Assembly: GCF_954871325.1 (NCBI RefSeq)
Contig: NC_088777.1
Coordinates: forward strand, 48,709,366 to 48,773,365
Source: Gordionus sp. m RMFG-2023
Lineage: Eukaryota > Nematomorpha > Gordioida > Chordodea > Parachordodidae
Reading direction: 5' to 3'
DNA: 64,000 nt
A program made the position numbers and the translations under genes. Shown here in pieces: positions 35,694-50,100 of this stretch. The stretch's first letter is position 1. Each line of letters opens with the position of its first letter. Under the pieces are notes generated by a model. That model had not been told where the DNA came from and searched no databases. It saw nothing but the letters and a program-made list of their open reading frames with translations.

Positions 35694-38000
35694 CTAATAA
35701 AAATTTAAAAAAATTGTACAGATTCTTTTTGAAAAAAAAAGAAAAAATTTGGTAGCTATTTAAAATAAGGGAGTTTTAATTTGTATATATATATGTAATT
35801 AAATTAGATTTGTGGTAATCTACTTACAATATCAGGATGTGGTTAATGTAGAGCCTAATTATACTAAAATAAACACAAATTATGTAAATTTGAGCATAGA
35901 AATTTACTTATTTCTTATCACTAAGCAGAATTTTTATAATTACCTTATTTTATTATTCAAATTTTTCACTATTTAGATGTAGAAGAAAAATTATAAACAA
36001 TTAAGACAAATTTAAAATTGATTTTTCTGGCATTTAAGATATACTTAATTTAAGAAAGACATACTTACTTAAAAAAAATCAAAATTGGGGTGCTGGTTCA
36101 AAACTTTTAAACCTATACTAAAAAAAGCAATCAAGTGTCTATATTAAGCTGATCTAGAACAGAATCTAAAAACTTATAAAATATTTTTTAATTTTTTTTT
36201 TTTGGGGGGGGGGGGGGAAGTGAATGTAAACGCAACCTGCTTTTATTTTAGATAAATTTCCATAAAATGTAATTTAATAAATTCCATTAGATGGCATAAT
36301 ATTAATATAAAAACTATTTCTCAATATATACTTGAATTTTAAGTCGTATCTATCTACATTTTTTTATAGTTATAATGGCGGCTACAAGGAAAATACTTCA
36401 AAATTTGTTTAAAGTTGTTAATTAAGCAAATTTATTTAGTTTTATGTCATAAAATAGTGTTGACTGGCGTGAAACCTGTTTAAAATCATTTAACGAGCCA
36501 GGCATAGCAAAAACGATTACAAGCTAGATAAAACTTTTCAAAATTTACCAGGGACAAGTTGCCAACCAATGTTGATTTTTAATTTAAATAACTTATTGCA
36601 TAATCTTTCTCATTTGAAAACCCAAGCATAATTAATACGGAGTTGTAAAATTTATAAGAACAAAAGAATGAATATAATATATATCGGTTAAATCAATCGA
36701 GAATTCAGAAGGCATTTATTTGCGGTGGAAGGAAGGGGGGTAAATTATTTCTAAAAAAAGTGGAAAGCGAATTATAAATGATAGGCTAAAGAAGTGTTAT
36801 GTCCCAGAAATGTGACTTCCACATTATGCTCCATTATGTAGATGCCGATTATTGGAAGACTTCTATCGAATGTAATCTTTCTAACTCCTTTAGAAAAGGG
36901 AGCAAGACGAAAAGGAATTGATAAATTGGGCTAATAATCTAGGGAAAATTTATATCTGATAACAAATGAGTATTTTTTATTAACACCTTTGGAGAAATCA
37001 GGCGTGGAAGAAACAATGAAAGGCATATTAATATCCTAGCAGTCAATATTGCGGTCTGAACACGATCTAAAATTACTTCTGACACAATCAAAATAAAACA
37101 AATTACTATAAATAGTATTACTTATTATATTTTTTTTACTAGTACACATCAAATTAAATCAAAAATAAAAAATTTTTTTTCTTAAAATAAACGGGTACAA
37201 AGAGTATACATTGTTTGTTACAATAATAACGATTACGTTTCGTAATTTTAAAAAGAATAATCATTTTAAAAGAACATTCAAAAGCCGATTAATAAAAAAA
37301 AATATATATACACTTATAATAATGTTATAATATAAAATTACATGTTATATTTTTTATATTTTATTTTTAAAACGTATTTTTTTTTAAGAATATATTAATA
37401 TATTTTTTGGTGGTATAAAATATTTATTTAAGATAAAAAAAAAGAGTGTAATTTAGAGGTTGTTAAGTTACTCTTGAATTGGTACTATATTTTTCTAAAA
37501 ATAAGGAGAAATATATATGATTTTTTAAATTAAAACTAATCTTCCCGAAGAGGGGGTTGGGTTAAAAAAGGTTTTCTTTATGATGGCACTAACCCTTTTC
37601 TTATAAAAAAAAATTACATTAAGAAATAAAATAAGAGATCTATTTGTTTTAAAAAAAAGTTTAGTTAAAAACCCTCATATATATCTTATTCATTCATAAT
37701 TTTATGAATTTCTAAAGATTTTGATTTTATACGTTTGTTTTGGTGCATAAGATTTTAAATGTTAATAATACACATATTCTAATGTTTAATATTACAAACA
37801 ACATTTTTTTTTTAAATGCAGCTAATTTGTGATTTATAAAAAAAAATTGTTTTTATATATAAAATTATTCGATGATTTTATACGACAAAAAAGACAAAAT
37901 TTATTACTTATTACAAAACATCAATAATTTATGGGGATGTGAGAAAGAAGAAAAAAAATGACATATAATTTGCCAAAAAAATAAATTATTGGGGGATTTA

Positions 38001-38006
38001 TTTATT
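38001..38006 (-). terminator. poly(A) signal of Myb
   Basis: The minus strand reads AATAAATAAATCC here, about 150 bases past the Myb stop codon at 38151-38153. It is the first AATAAA downstream, so it is the likely polyadenylation signal. Confidence 0.5.
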
Positions 38007-38150
38007 GGGGGCCTTTTGGTTAAAATTTCTTCGGTTTGTCCTTAGCGTTTTTTTTAAAACATTTTAAAAAACGCTGACGAATCTTGATTTCGCGTAATTT
38101 TGAGATCAATATACCTCCATTTTAATAATAAAAATTAAAGTACAAATATT

Positions 38151-41100
38151 TCACAAAGCCAAGATCCTTTGACATTTCATTTTCGATAAATATTTTTCGG
38201 CCCTCGCAAACATATCGCAATGGTCGGCGGTCATTCCGAACGCGATCGCCTTCCAATTTGAGTAGCAGAAAGGTTTGTTTGGCGTAGATCCGGATTCGCG
38301 ATCGATACCGCTGTTCGCGTTATTTTCCTGGCATGTCACGTGGGTTGCTGAAAGCTGATTGCTTGGAGAAATTTCTTGATAAGGTTTATGCTTTTTCTTA
38401 TTTTTTTGTATAATATAAAATAAGTATTCTTCTGTACAATACGAAATAGCGTATTTATAATCGCAGCTTATATACGTAATATATTAGAAAATACTTGACA
38501 CTTGTCATATCTTTACTTTTAATTTTAACACAGAGACCATTTTTAAGTTTTCTTCAAATGAAGTATAATAAAAACTCAAATTTATTTGAAAATTTGAAGG
38601 GAAGAAAAAAATGATTTCCTAGTCTTCATTCACAAAAATATTTTTCGATATTTTATTTTTAAATCCATAATTAATACCTTTGATTTTTTTTTAAATAAAG
38701 CTTATTAATTCATAATTTATTTTTCTCGTATGTTTTATTCTTCCAAATAAAGTTAATAATTCCACCAGGGAAAAGAAATTAACAAAGCTTTCTTTATTAT
38801 TAAATATCGGTATTATGATCGTTATTAGTTTTAAAAAAAAATAAAAATATTAGACATTAAAATATACACTAATACAGCCTAATATTTTTACTTTTAAAAC
38901 CATTTCTTTCTTCTTCCTTATTTGTTAATTTGTAGATCGATTTTTTTTGCTTATAAATTCATTGCTTAATATACCAAAAAAAAATTTATAAGGGTTAATT
39001 ATTATTTTATGTATTGGTTAAAATTAAAAGTATCGATGCCTTGGATTTATAAATAAATATTAAGTTACTTTCAAAATTGAGTCTAATATGGTGAGGAAGG
39101 TAGAATAATTATTACATAAACTTTAGATTTATTTACTTTTACTCATCATAATGTTTATTAATTAAAATCATCAATTCTCAATTATATATGAGATTTATAT
39201 TTCCTTAATTACTATTTAATTATTTTTATTATAATATTTATAGTTCTCGACACTACCGGGGTAAGTTGGACTTTAATGAAGGTATATTTACTATAAATAT
39301 ACGTCTTTATTAATAAAAAAAACTTGAAAAACGTGTTTTATGTGCTCTAAAATGTCCTCGAACTCAATTTTCAATAAATGTTCGTAACGCTTGTTATTAG
39401 CCATATCGATTAAATAGTCGTCTTGGGGGATCGAATCTACTGTTCCATATTTTGCATTGGCGTAAGCGAGGTCGGAAATTATTCGGTTATTGGTTCTATT
39501 ATTGAACGGTGTATTGTTTGAGTAAGGGGTGGCAAGTGAGAATAGACTGGATAACTCGTCGTTGCGTAAAGATTTGCTCTTTTAATATTATGCATAATAA
39601 ATAGAATTTTTTATTACTCATGGAATTAAAGGGTTATAATCATGCATTAAAAAAAAGTCTGTAATCATTTCATATAAATATCTTAGCAATCATTGTCCTT
39701 TTCTTATATCAGGATAATTTATTAAGTATAAAGACTACACTTATATAATATTGTTATAAGATTAAGAAGTTGTAATTTCTTTACAAAATACTTCTTTCTT
39801 TTTAGGCTAAGGCGATAACATAGCGTTTTCATGTTTAAGAAATTGAGCGTTTGATAGTGTTCATAATTACACAAGATAGTTTTAGTTTCAAATAATATGC
39901 AAATTATTCGGAAATAATGCAAATAGGAAGAAGACGATAATTAAAAAAAAATCAATGTGAAAAAATAAAAGAAATAGCTCAAAATATCCAAATCACGCTC
40001 TATTTTTCCTAGAGGTGTATCATTACCACTTTTTGGAGGTCGGTCCGATATTAAATCGATTACCGATCTGATATCCCTAATCGGATTTTATTCGCTATAG
40101 AATAATTATATTATACCAAAACTTGAACATAAGTCACTTAAAATATACTATCTTAAGCATATTCATTCAGTTATATTCATAATGTGAAAGTATAAAAATA
40201 TAGATCCATGGATTAATGTAAATTGTTAAAAAAAAATTTCTTCAAAGATCATATCCTTATAATTTTTCAATTCATACATAAATATAAATTTCCTTAAATA
40301 TTAAAAAAATTATTTTAAGACGCCATTTTGTCGAATTGGATCGGAAAATTAAATAATATAGGTACGTGAATGTCCTAATTTTTTTTTAACAATATGCACT
40401 CCAAACGCTTCTTGCATATCCTTATCCTCAATCAAAAATAATCCCCAAACTAACAATAAGTCTATTCGTACCGGCGTTTCGAATTCCGGATCATTAACAC
40501 CGAACGTGGGACGAGGAATTCGATTTTCCGATTTTTTATGGCTAGAGGTAAAGTAACCACCATTATTACCTGAACGCTGTACTTTTTTGAAATGTTTGAA
40601 TCTACCGTTATTCTGATTTTCTATAGGTGACGGTTTATCATTTTTCGTTGTGTCATTCAAAAGCCATTTATCATGTCTCAGTGGTGTTTTGAAAGATATA
40701 TTAACCTTTAAAATTGTTTTTTTTTTAAAAATGGGGAAAATATATTATGAAATTTTAAATTATCCAATATTATATCTTCTCAGGTATTCGAGTGAATGTT
40801 AGAGGAGGATTAGGGACCTATTGAACACGAATGTTCATGCGGTTTTACACTTGAGATAGGGTACTACTCACGCTAATTTTGTCGTAAGGCAAGTGTGATA
40901 AAGATACCAAGAGAAGGGAAAGTTGTTTTATTAAGCATTCATAGATCTGGAGAAGGAATTTGACCGAGTGCCGCGTGGGGTTACAAAATGGGTGAATCAG
41001 GTAAAAAAAAGTAAGACTGAATTCGGATAATGGTTAGAGAGAAGGGATTAAAAATGAATATAGAAAAGAAGAAGGCGAGAAGGTTTAGAATAGTAGAGGT

Positions 41101-44100
41101 TACAGGCAAGTGGCCATGTGGTGTAAGTGGGAAAGGCTTTGCTAGAAGCTCCAACAAGTTGTACCTGCTGTCGTAAATAAATTTATAATAGGTGTAGTGG
41201 TTTAAAGGGAAGCCTGTAGAAGGCAAGCGCAACGTTTGTTTGTAGAAAGGTTGTGAAAGGGGTGCAAGATGATTGTAATATGACTGATTTTTTATTGGAA
41301 ATTGTATAAATTTGGATAAAGTATCAAGTTCTGGTACCTATGCGATACACTTTAGCAATGATGGAAGTGTTAACTTGGCAGTGGGGGTAAGGATGAGATA
41401 TGCATGGAAGAAATTTAGAGAGATGTCTTCCATTTTAACTAATAAAAATTTCCCTCTATTCAAAGGAAAGTTTATGTAGGATGGGTCAGATGTTGCATGC
41501 TGTATCGCCTTAATATGGATAATTAAAGCGACTCACGAAACTAAGTTAGAAAGAACGGAGAGGGAAATGATCAGATGGATATGCAGATATATCTGAGAGA
41601 AATAAAAATAAGCTAGGAACTGAGAGAAAGGAAGGTAGCAATAAGTGATGTCTTAGGAATAAATAGACTGAGATGGTCTGGATATCTTGAATGGAAGGGC
41701 GACCAAAGACAAGCTGAAGTGCTAGATGATGACATTACATTAGATTTGACCTGGGGGGATTCCCAAAACCACATAAAATCGAGGAATGAGATTTTAACGA
41801 AAATGAGATGCCCAGATAAACATGGAAAAGGGTCACTAAATGACAAAGCATATCTCTTGAACGAAATAATAATATTTAAAAATTTATCGTCTGCTTTTTA
41901 CAATTATTTCCCATTCATACATTTGTTCATACAGACGATTTCAACCAAATTAAATAAAATACTCAAATTTTCTATATTGGTAAATTTTAATTTACATTCA
42001 TATCTACCCCAACTACTATTTCATTTTATCTGGCATTGAATTATAAAAAGTATGGCACAATAATATTCTATAAATTTATTTACTATCTCTTGTTATCAGT
42101 CTCTAAAAAAATTGACACTGTATTAATATATAAAAACACCTATGTAATTGATTTTAAAAATTATTTTTACACGAATGAAATGTAAATCATTCTTTCTTAT
42201 ACTTACCGCATAAGGTGTAGGGGGTGTCGAGGTAGAAGGTGAACGGCTTTCGTTCAAATTTTCCTTGGAAGTTACTGATTCGTTGTCTGCATTCCCGTAG
42301 AATTCACTTAGGTTCACGAATTCGCATATTTCGTCTAAAGTGTTCTGTGGTCAGGTAAACACGTTTTATTTATTTTTTTAAATGCAATAACACTTATTTT
42401 TAATAACATAACCCTGTCCCAACATAACTGTTACTCTCAATCCCAATCTTTTCTAGAGGAAGAAAAATATTTACACAACATAAATTTCCTGGTAATAGGC
42501 ATTCCTGGTTTTTGGATGTATTCCCATGATCTAGAGGTTCAATTATATACACCTAACAGTGCATTCATAGTTAAATCGAATTTTCCAAGTATAAAAAATA
42601 TATAAATATAATAATTTTACATCAATTTGTCACAGAGAATTAAAGATAATTGTGAATGCAGGGTAAGATTTACTCAAGGGATGCTAAATTAATAGATAGA
42701 CTGACGGCTATAATACTTTTGAAATATACGTAAATAGCGGTTGCGATTTCATTATTTCGCTTCTTGTATTAATAAATTATACCTATTGGCGTGCTTTTGT
42801 TAATTACACGCAATTAATTTCTCGCTTGGGCAAATCGCGTTTATTATAATTGAGGCATAAATTAAGGGGGGGGGGAGGGTATCCAGGATACCATAAAAAT
42901 CATAATTAGTGATTTTAAAAAAAGGTCAAATGTGAGAATATGGATAAGAATATTAAAAGGACTGTGCATTTAGTATTTTTGATTATTTTAAAATATGAAT
43001 AGATATATTAAGAGGAATGGACAACATTGAGCATTCATTATATACGGGGAAATGACTGATGATCGCCATATAAATAATGATATTGATCATATTAAAAATA
43101 CATTTATGGTGTTATCGTAGAGATATGAGGACCGCCTATTTTTGGCTTCCATTGACGCGAAAGCTAATTTGAGGGGCGTGGGCGTTTTGGGAGTCTTAAG
43201 GCTAGCAGTGTTATGGATGATGCCGAGGCTCTCATTAGATAAATCAAAACTTTCTTCGGTACAATTTGGTTTGCTGGCTCTGCTCAATTTATGGGCGGTA
43301 GTCGTCGGGTTATAAGATGATGTCATAGAAGAAAGCCGTGACTGCCTATTTGTATAATCGTTTGCTAGTTCTAGCCCGGAGTCAAAGAGTATGGAGTTTT
43401 CGTTGTCCTTGATACTAACATCTTCGTTATTGACTGCTTCGAAAACAGATTGTTCCCTGATAAAATAGTTTGCAAATTGGAAAGGGGATATGGAACATTT
43501 GGTAGATTCGTAGGGTGTAGAATGTTTTGCGCCACTGAATTCAACGACATTCGAGATCAAAGGGGAAGAAAGTGTGTAGTTTAAGTTTAAGGCGCACGAA
43601 GGATATGATGATGTTTCATGAGGAGTTATATTGTGATTCAATTTAGAACTCTGATTTTTGGGCAGCGTAGTAGAATTGTGATTATCTAGTAAGAAGTTTA
43701 GCAAATGTAAATATACAAAATAATATGAGAGAAATATTAATCAGGATTCAGCAGTATGTTTGAGCAATAGCTCCATTTTTAACCAATTCCAAAAAAGGTT
43801 AAAATGTTAGCCGAAAATTATCACCTAAACTTTAAAAATAGCTCAACCTAATAGAAAGTGAAAAAATATTAAATCATGCCAATTAATTTTAAAGGCATAT
43901 GCCAGCAGATGGAGCCGAATTTACTGATTTTAGCCGTACACTTTACCTAACATTATTGGGGGGGGGGGGGTTGTTAAGGTTGGCAAAAAAAATTGTCAAT
44001 TTCTTTTTCTAAAAAGATGGCGAATTTTTTTTATTAAAGAAAATAAACAATACCTGTGAGTGTGACATCCGATGAAAAATTTGTAATCTTCATATACCCA

Positions 44101-47100
44101 CCACCAGAGTTTTGACGATGTTGATCAAACATAGTATGATGCTGATGATAAGGAAGAGGGGAGGTATTAAGGAAGTTTGAAGGAGAAAATGGCAACGCCT
44201 TTATGGGAGTCAATCTGGATAAGGATGCCAAATCCTGAAAAAAAGTAAATAAATTTATTTATATTTTTAGTCAAAGAGTAAATTAACAGTGTCATTTTGC
44301 GAAGTTAAAATGATAACGCAAAAAGGTTAACATGAGTTTTGAATGAAGGATATACTCATTCTTCCATTTCTCTAGTGGAATTACAATTACTTTATTCAAG
44401 GAAGTTGAAGCTTGATAAAGTTTGTTCTGGCTGGGAGAGAATGGTTGAGATCTAGATATACCGTGCTTGTTAAATTTGTAGATGGCTATTAAAGTAATTT
44501 TTAAGCATAAATGAATGATACTTATTAATATATAAAAAAAATATATATGTATACCTTAAATAAAAACAGCTTATCTTAAATTTGTCTATAAATTTAGATT
44601 GAAATAGAGAGGAGACTCTCTCAGACTAGTATGAGTTCGTATATTGATTTTAGGTAATTTTTTTTAAAATCAATAACATTTTTAATTTGAACACAAAAAT
44701 AATTCATAATTTCGTTATTTAAATTAAATTGATACACCCCCCCCCCCCTCAAGAATAGAATGTAATATGTGTATACTAGAAGATGACGTGATTGGTTTGA
44801 AATTAAACCCCTGTTTTATGGGAGTAACGTTGTCAAAAGTCAATGATTTTTCCAAGTTTTGTCTGCGAAATCCAGATAATAAAAAGTAATGCGTAAATTA
44901 GTAATCAAATTAAACTTTAAAATTCAATTTTTTTCTTCTGACATACCCTCTCCCCAGCCATTTTAAATATAAAAAAATCGATATTTTTTTTAAAAAAATC
45001 TATTTCAAATGATACATTACACAAAAGTGTGAATCACAAACACAAACTAACAAAAAAAAATATTTTACAAGATTCACTTCATTCCCTTCGTCACTTTCTC
45101 GTTCTCTTAATTTGTCTTAGAGTCGAATCTCAACCATAAAGGAATGACTCTACTGGCATATATTTATATCCCCCCCCCCTAAAATTATTTTAAAAATATT
45201 ATGTGATTATTTTTTTTTGACCCCCTCTCCCTTTAAAATAAATGGGACGCAAAAAAAATAAAATAATCTTTTTAAGGGTACTTCTCATTATTCGAGCCTT
45301 GGCTGACCGAATTATCTGAAGATCCGTGCAAATTGGTAGCGATAAGAGGCGAAGAAGGCTTCTTTACATTAACCTCCATCATTTGTATGGGAAATTTTTG
45401 AGGGCAAAGATTTTCTTTCATTCCTCCGTCGAGGTAAAATCTACCATGGGTATCGTGAGTACTGTAGTAGTTATCGGTCGTGGCGAAGGGGATTGACGTG
45501 TGATTGACGTAAGAATTAATAGAATTATTTGACGTTAAAACCCCCGAAGATCTTTTTAATCCTCTTGGTAGATTGGGTTCCTCCGATGTTTTAATTATAT
45601 ATGTTTTAGCGTTGTAATCTGGGCAGTTTGTGTCCGCTAATTTATTATCATTATTTGTTGTGAGTTTAGAGATATCGTTTAAATGGCAGATATTGTTATT
45701 GGCATCTCTGCTAAGACAGGTGGATAGTGCTGGTTTAAAGTTATTTATGCGCTGCTGCGTGTTTGTAAAGGAAGAAAGATTTAGAGTTCTAGTAGAGCAA
45801 TTGTAGCTATACGGTATTTTAACATCTATTTTATTGATAATTTATGAGATATAACCATTTTGGTTAAAATTATAAATTATATTTAAAAATAGAGGAGCAT
45901 AAATTGGTCATATCCTTTATATCTCTCTTTATTTCATTTCTCTATTATCTTACATTTTTCTTTCTTTTCTTTCTCTATTTCAAAGTTAAAATACAGAAAA
46001 GATAAGATTATCTAAGGTCATTACTGCTTGAAGAAGTCGAATTGCCAATAATTTTGTTGCAGTTTGTGCCAGATATTAATTGCAGCGGAAATCTTTTTGC
46101 ATTGCTGTCTACCTGATTTGATTTCTGAATATTACAAATATATTTCAAATTTTGTTTTCCGACTTGACATTAACAATAACATAAGATATATATAATAATA
46201 TCTAAACTGACGATGCATTCATTAAAAGTGTACATCAATGAAAACAGCTGGGGACGCCATTTTGATTACCCTTATCATTATTAGAAATTCTAAACGAGAG
46301 GCCAACTTACTATGACTGAGGCAAACTATCATCGAAAAAAAAGGGAGCAAGTTATCAATTTAATAGTAGTTTTCAACATGAGAATAATTATTATAAGTGT
46401 TACCAAAATGGCGAATCCAGCTGATTTGAGTACGACATTATATGTCATATCGATCAAAGTAACTCTTTCAGGCAAATCCAAAAAAAATGGATTCATTTTT
46501 ATCATGTTATTACAGTAATTCGGGTGTGGCTTCAAAATTAATCCGATTCCTTCGGTCCGGTTTTGGCCCTAAAAGAGAAAATTTTTATGTCCAACCGATC
46601 TGTCACAGTTTTTTTTCGGGGGAAATTAAATCCGAAATATTTAGAATTCGATCCAATTTTGAAAAAAATTTAAGATTTTATCAGCCACACACGGATTTTT
46701 GCCCGACACAAGATTGGAATAAAAAGGGAATTATTGTCAGGTTCCCTGAGATCTTTCTTAATAAAGTATATAATTTAGGGAATATCTAATTCTAATTTTC
46801 TGTACTGTATATTATTGATAATATTTAGTATGTTAGCGTCAATGTGTTCATTATTCCAACATTCCAACTTTGATTTTATCAGAAATGTATAGCAGCATGT
46901 TCGGAACAACCTACTTTGTGATTTATTAGAAAGTTTTGCCCGGTGTTGTTAAAAAGTTCAAATTTAAGATTTTTACCATGATAATATTATGTGAGCTTCA
47001 AGATTCGGCAAATGGAGGTCAAAATTTTTCTGCCACCAGCGAACATAATCTCCAGGTTTACATAATACTATTATAGTTAAAATTTTAATCGGGTCGTTCA

Positions 47101-50100
47101 AAAAATCAGGGTTTTTAACAACCCTTGCCCTTAATTATAATTTAAATTTGTATTTAACTTAAATTTATTAATGACTCAAAGGTCAACGGCAAAATTGCTT
47201 GAGGAATTTATAGGGGTATGTATTCCAAACATGATGGAATACATAAAATCAGATTTTCAAGTATTAGAAAAATAACGCGATCAAAAAATGATTCAAAGTC
47301 GAAAAATATAGCACATTATTGCTAACATATATATATTTTTTTAAAGTAAACATTGTGTAAGCCATCGATATTTTCATCCGATTGAGTGGTCAAAATAAAC
47401 GGGTCTCCATATTTTTTCTTGAGAGTGGCATTCCAATGATTTTTGATACCGTTATCCGTTCTTAATATAAAAAAAACATTAAATATTCGAATTCGAATTT
47501 ATATTATAATATTGTATTAAGTTTCCTGTGAACTTTATTCAAACTTGAGGTCAACATGACCCAGTCCAAACGAGCCCGCGGAAATTTTATGAAAAGGTTT
47601 GTTTGGACCGCCCATATTATGAAGGGAAAAGACATAAATTGGCAAACTTCCGGCCTAGCCTACAAAAAATGTTATAGGCCCAGATGATTATCTTGACAGG
47701 GTCGACCTCTAATTGATAATACCTAAAATGGTTTTAAAGTAGGCATTGGAAAGCTTCGATTGGCCTACTAAAATGACCATTTCAAGACTCTAATAACTTT
47801 AAATATGATCATCTCATTAATTTAATTTTAACACGTGGTTGTAATTATTCATGGAAATATTTAATATTATACGAACCTGCCTGGCAGTAGTTTGGCTATC
47901 TGAGCCCATTTGTTCCCCATTATTTTTCGGGCATTGTAAATTATCGTATCCTCTTCTGGGGTCCATCCGGTCTTTTTAATAGAGGGATTCAAATGGTTGT
48001 GCCAGCTTTTTTTAAATATTTATTTTCATTTTATAATTCGATCAAAATCCGATATCCTTGAAGAAGGTAAAACGAGAAATAAAGTGCGCGATAGCGAAAT
48101 CTAGTGAAGGTCATGGTCCGATCTTCGGTCCGGACCGATACGCGCAGACCGAACTAAGTCCTCAGAAAAATACCGGTCCAGACTGAACCGGTACTTTAAC
48201 AAATTTTATTTTCTTATTTTCCAAAATTTTTATTCTTTGTTTTTTGTCATTCTATTTAATTTAAAAGTAAAATTCCTTTTTTTTCGACAAACTTTTCGTT
48301 TCCATTTAGTAGAAAAGAAAAATCTATAAAAAAATTCCTTTAGAAAAATAATAAATATAAAATAAAATTGCACATAAATTTGACAAAAAAAATTATACGA
48401 ATTGAATAGTAAGGCAAACTTAATATATTAATTTAAAAAAGCGGCCCGAACCGGAAAAATTGAAAGACCGATTCGGACCTAAAGACCGGTAGGACTGGAC
48501 CGTTGACCTAACCTACACTTTCATTTATATATTCGAAATCCTTTTATGGAACTTAATTTTTTTTTTTTATTATCATATTTTAATTATTATTTTTTTGATG
48601 CGTGTATGGTGAAGGTGATCTGATCGCGTGCTATTTAAAATCAAAATATTCTGAAAAACACAAATAAATTTTTAAAAAAATAGAAATTATATTAGACATT
48701 GGCCACCTGGAGTTTTTTTTTAATGATTTTATTGTAAAAAAAATTTTTTAAAAAAATTAATTATATCAAAAGGATCCACAAAATATAAGCAAAAAAATCC
48801 AATCATGACCTTAGTCCGTGTCAAACCGAATGACATATATAATCATACCTAGACACGGGTCACTCATTTAAATGTGTAAAAATACAAATTAGCTGGTGGC
48901 ATGCCGTATTGATTTCTCATAGTCATTTTATTTAAAGTGTACATGCATTGAAAGTCAGCTGTAGCCAATGTCAATGGCCGTAGTAGACGCCATCGAAGAT
49001 ATTTCTAAATGCCTTCCAATGGTAGAACTTCAATCCATTTACACTTTTTAAATGTTTAATGTATAATTAGTCAGTTTCAGATGTTGGTATTAATATCATT
49101 GTTTGTAGCAAATATATCGTTTTTTGGGGGTATATAAATGTATATAATATATGGTGGCTAAAAAACTGATAAATCGGCTCGATCTACAGGGCGCGTACCT
49201 GAATTATCCTCGATAATATTGATGTATATAAGATTTATTCAAAGTTTAGCTCGATGTTGAAATGATTAGTTTTTGGTTAAAAAAGAAGGTTTAGTCGATT
49301 TTTTTTGGTCATCCAGTTTTTAGCGGCTATAAAAACTAGATTTCACCATTTATTTGAGCGATCTAATTTTTAGCAGCTAAAAACCAAGTTTCGGCGTTTT
49401 AATTTGGCCACTAAAAAATAGTGCTAAAAAAATTTTACCGTTCCCTGCATTGCTTGCCCATTCTTCCACCCAAACTTTTAGCTATTCTTGACCATTTAGT
49501 AGGACCGTGTTGCTTCACCAATCTGATAATAGCTTCATCTTCCTAGAAAAAAAAGGAAAATTTACTAGTTTTAAATTCTGCTGTATAAATTTGATTATTT
49601 AAAATAAAAAAAAATTCTCTATATATTTCCAAAGACCTGTAGGCCCGACGGAGCGGACCGAACTAGCCTGGGTCTTATTTGAAAAATTATATAATGAACC
49701 TTTTAACATTATTTTCCATAATTACTTCTTTGAAACGATTTTTTATAAAAATGTGGCCAAAAGATATCTAAAATAACAAAAATAAATAACAGATGCCATG
49801 ATCAAAATTAATATTTTTCGGGTCGGGCTTCACGATGAAAATACCCGGTAATTAGCTTGAAATTGGAAATATTAAATCGGGGCCAGGTCGAAAAATATCG
49901 ACCACCAACAAGTCTTTGGACAAAACATTTATTTCCTCCCTTCCTCGCTTTCTACTCCTATCATATTCGCGACTTGCAAACCAAGTCCGAAATGCGGAAA
50001 TTTTTTTTACAACCCTCTGGCTCTTATTCTTTGAGCTCAACCCGGATTTTTCCCCGAAATGCCCGGTTTTTCTTATATAATTATTTTAAAACCGAACCGC

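Larger units (their letters stand above)
28741..37996. other. intergenic region between Canopy and the 3' end of Myb
   Basis: About 9 kb with no gene I can support. It contains MITE B copies (29140, 32071, 33404, 33785), one MITE A inside a MITE B, a hAT-type MITE (35362-35693), a short tandem repeat at about 30136-30193, a coding-like fragment at 33658-33790 and a 14-base G run at 36204-36217. Patches at 30940-31340 (both strands) and 36770-37080 have slightly richer composition, but I see no recognisable motif. Confidence 0.5.

Noticed and set aside
41613-42039. Frames of 77 and 106 codons in the Myb intron at 41.6-42.0 kb.
   Set aside because: The plus frame's start is the tail of the LINE remnant and the rest is AT-rich filler; the minus frame is its shadow.
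46312-46789. Frames of 68-100 codons on both strands.
   Set aside because: The first pair lies in MITE A copy 4; the 100-codon frame (46487-46789) has no splice context and its composition follows local repeats.
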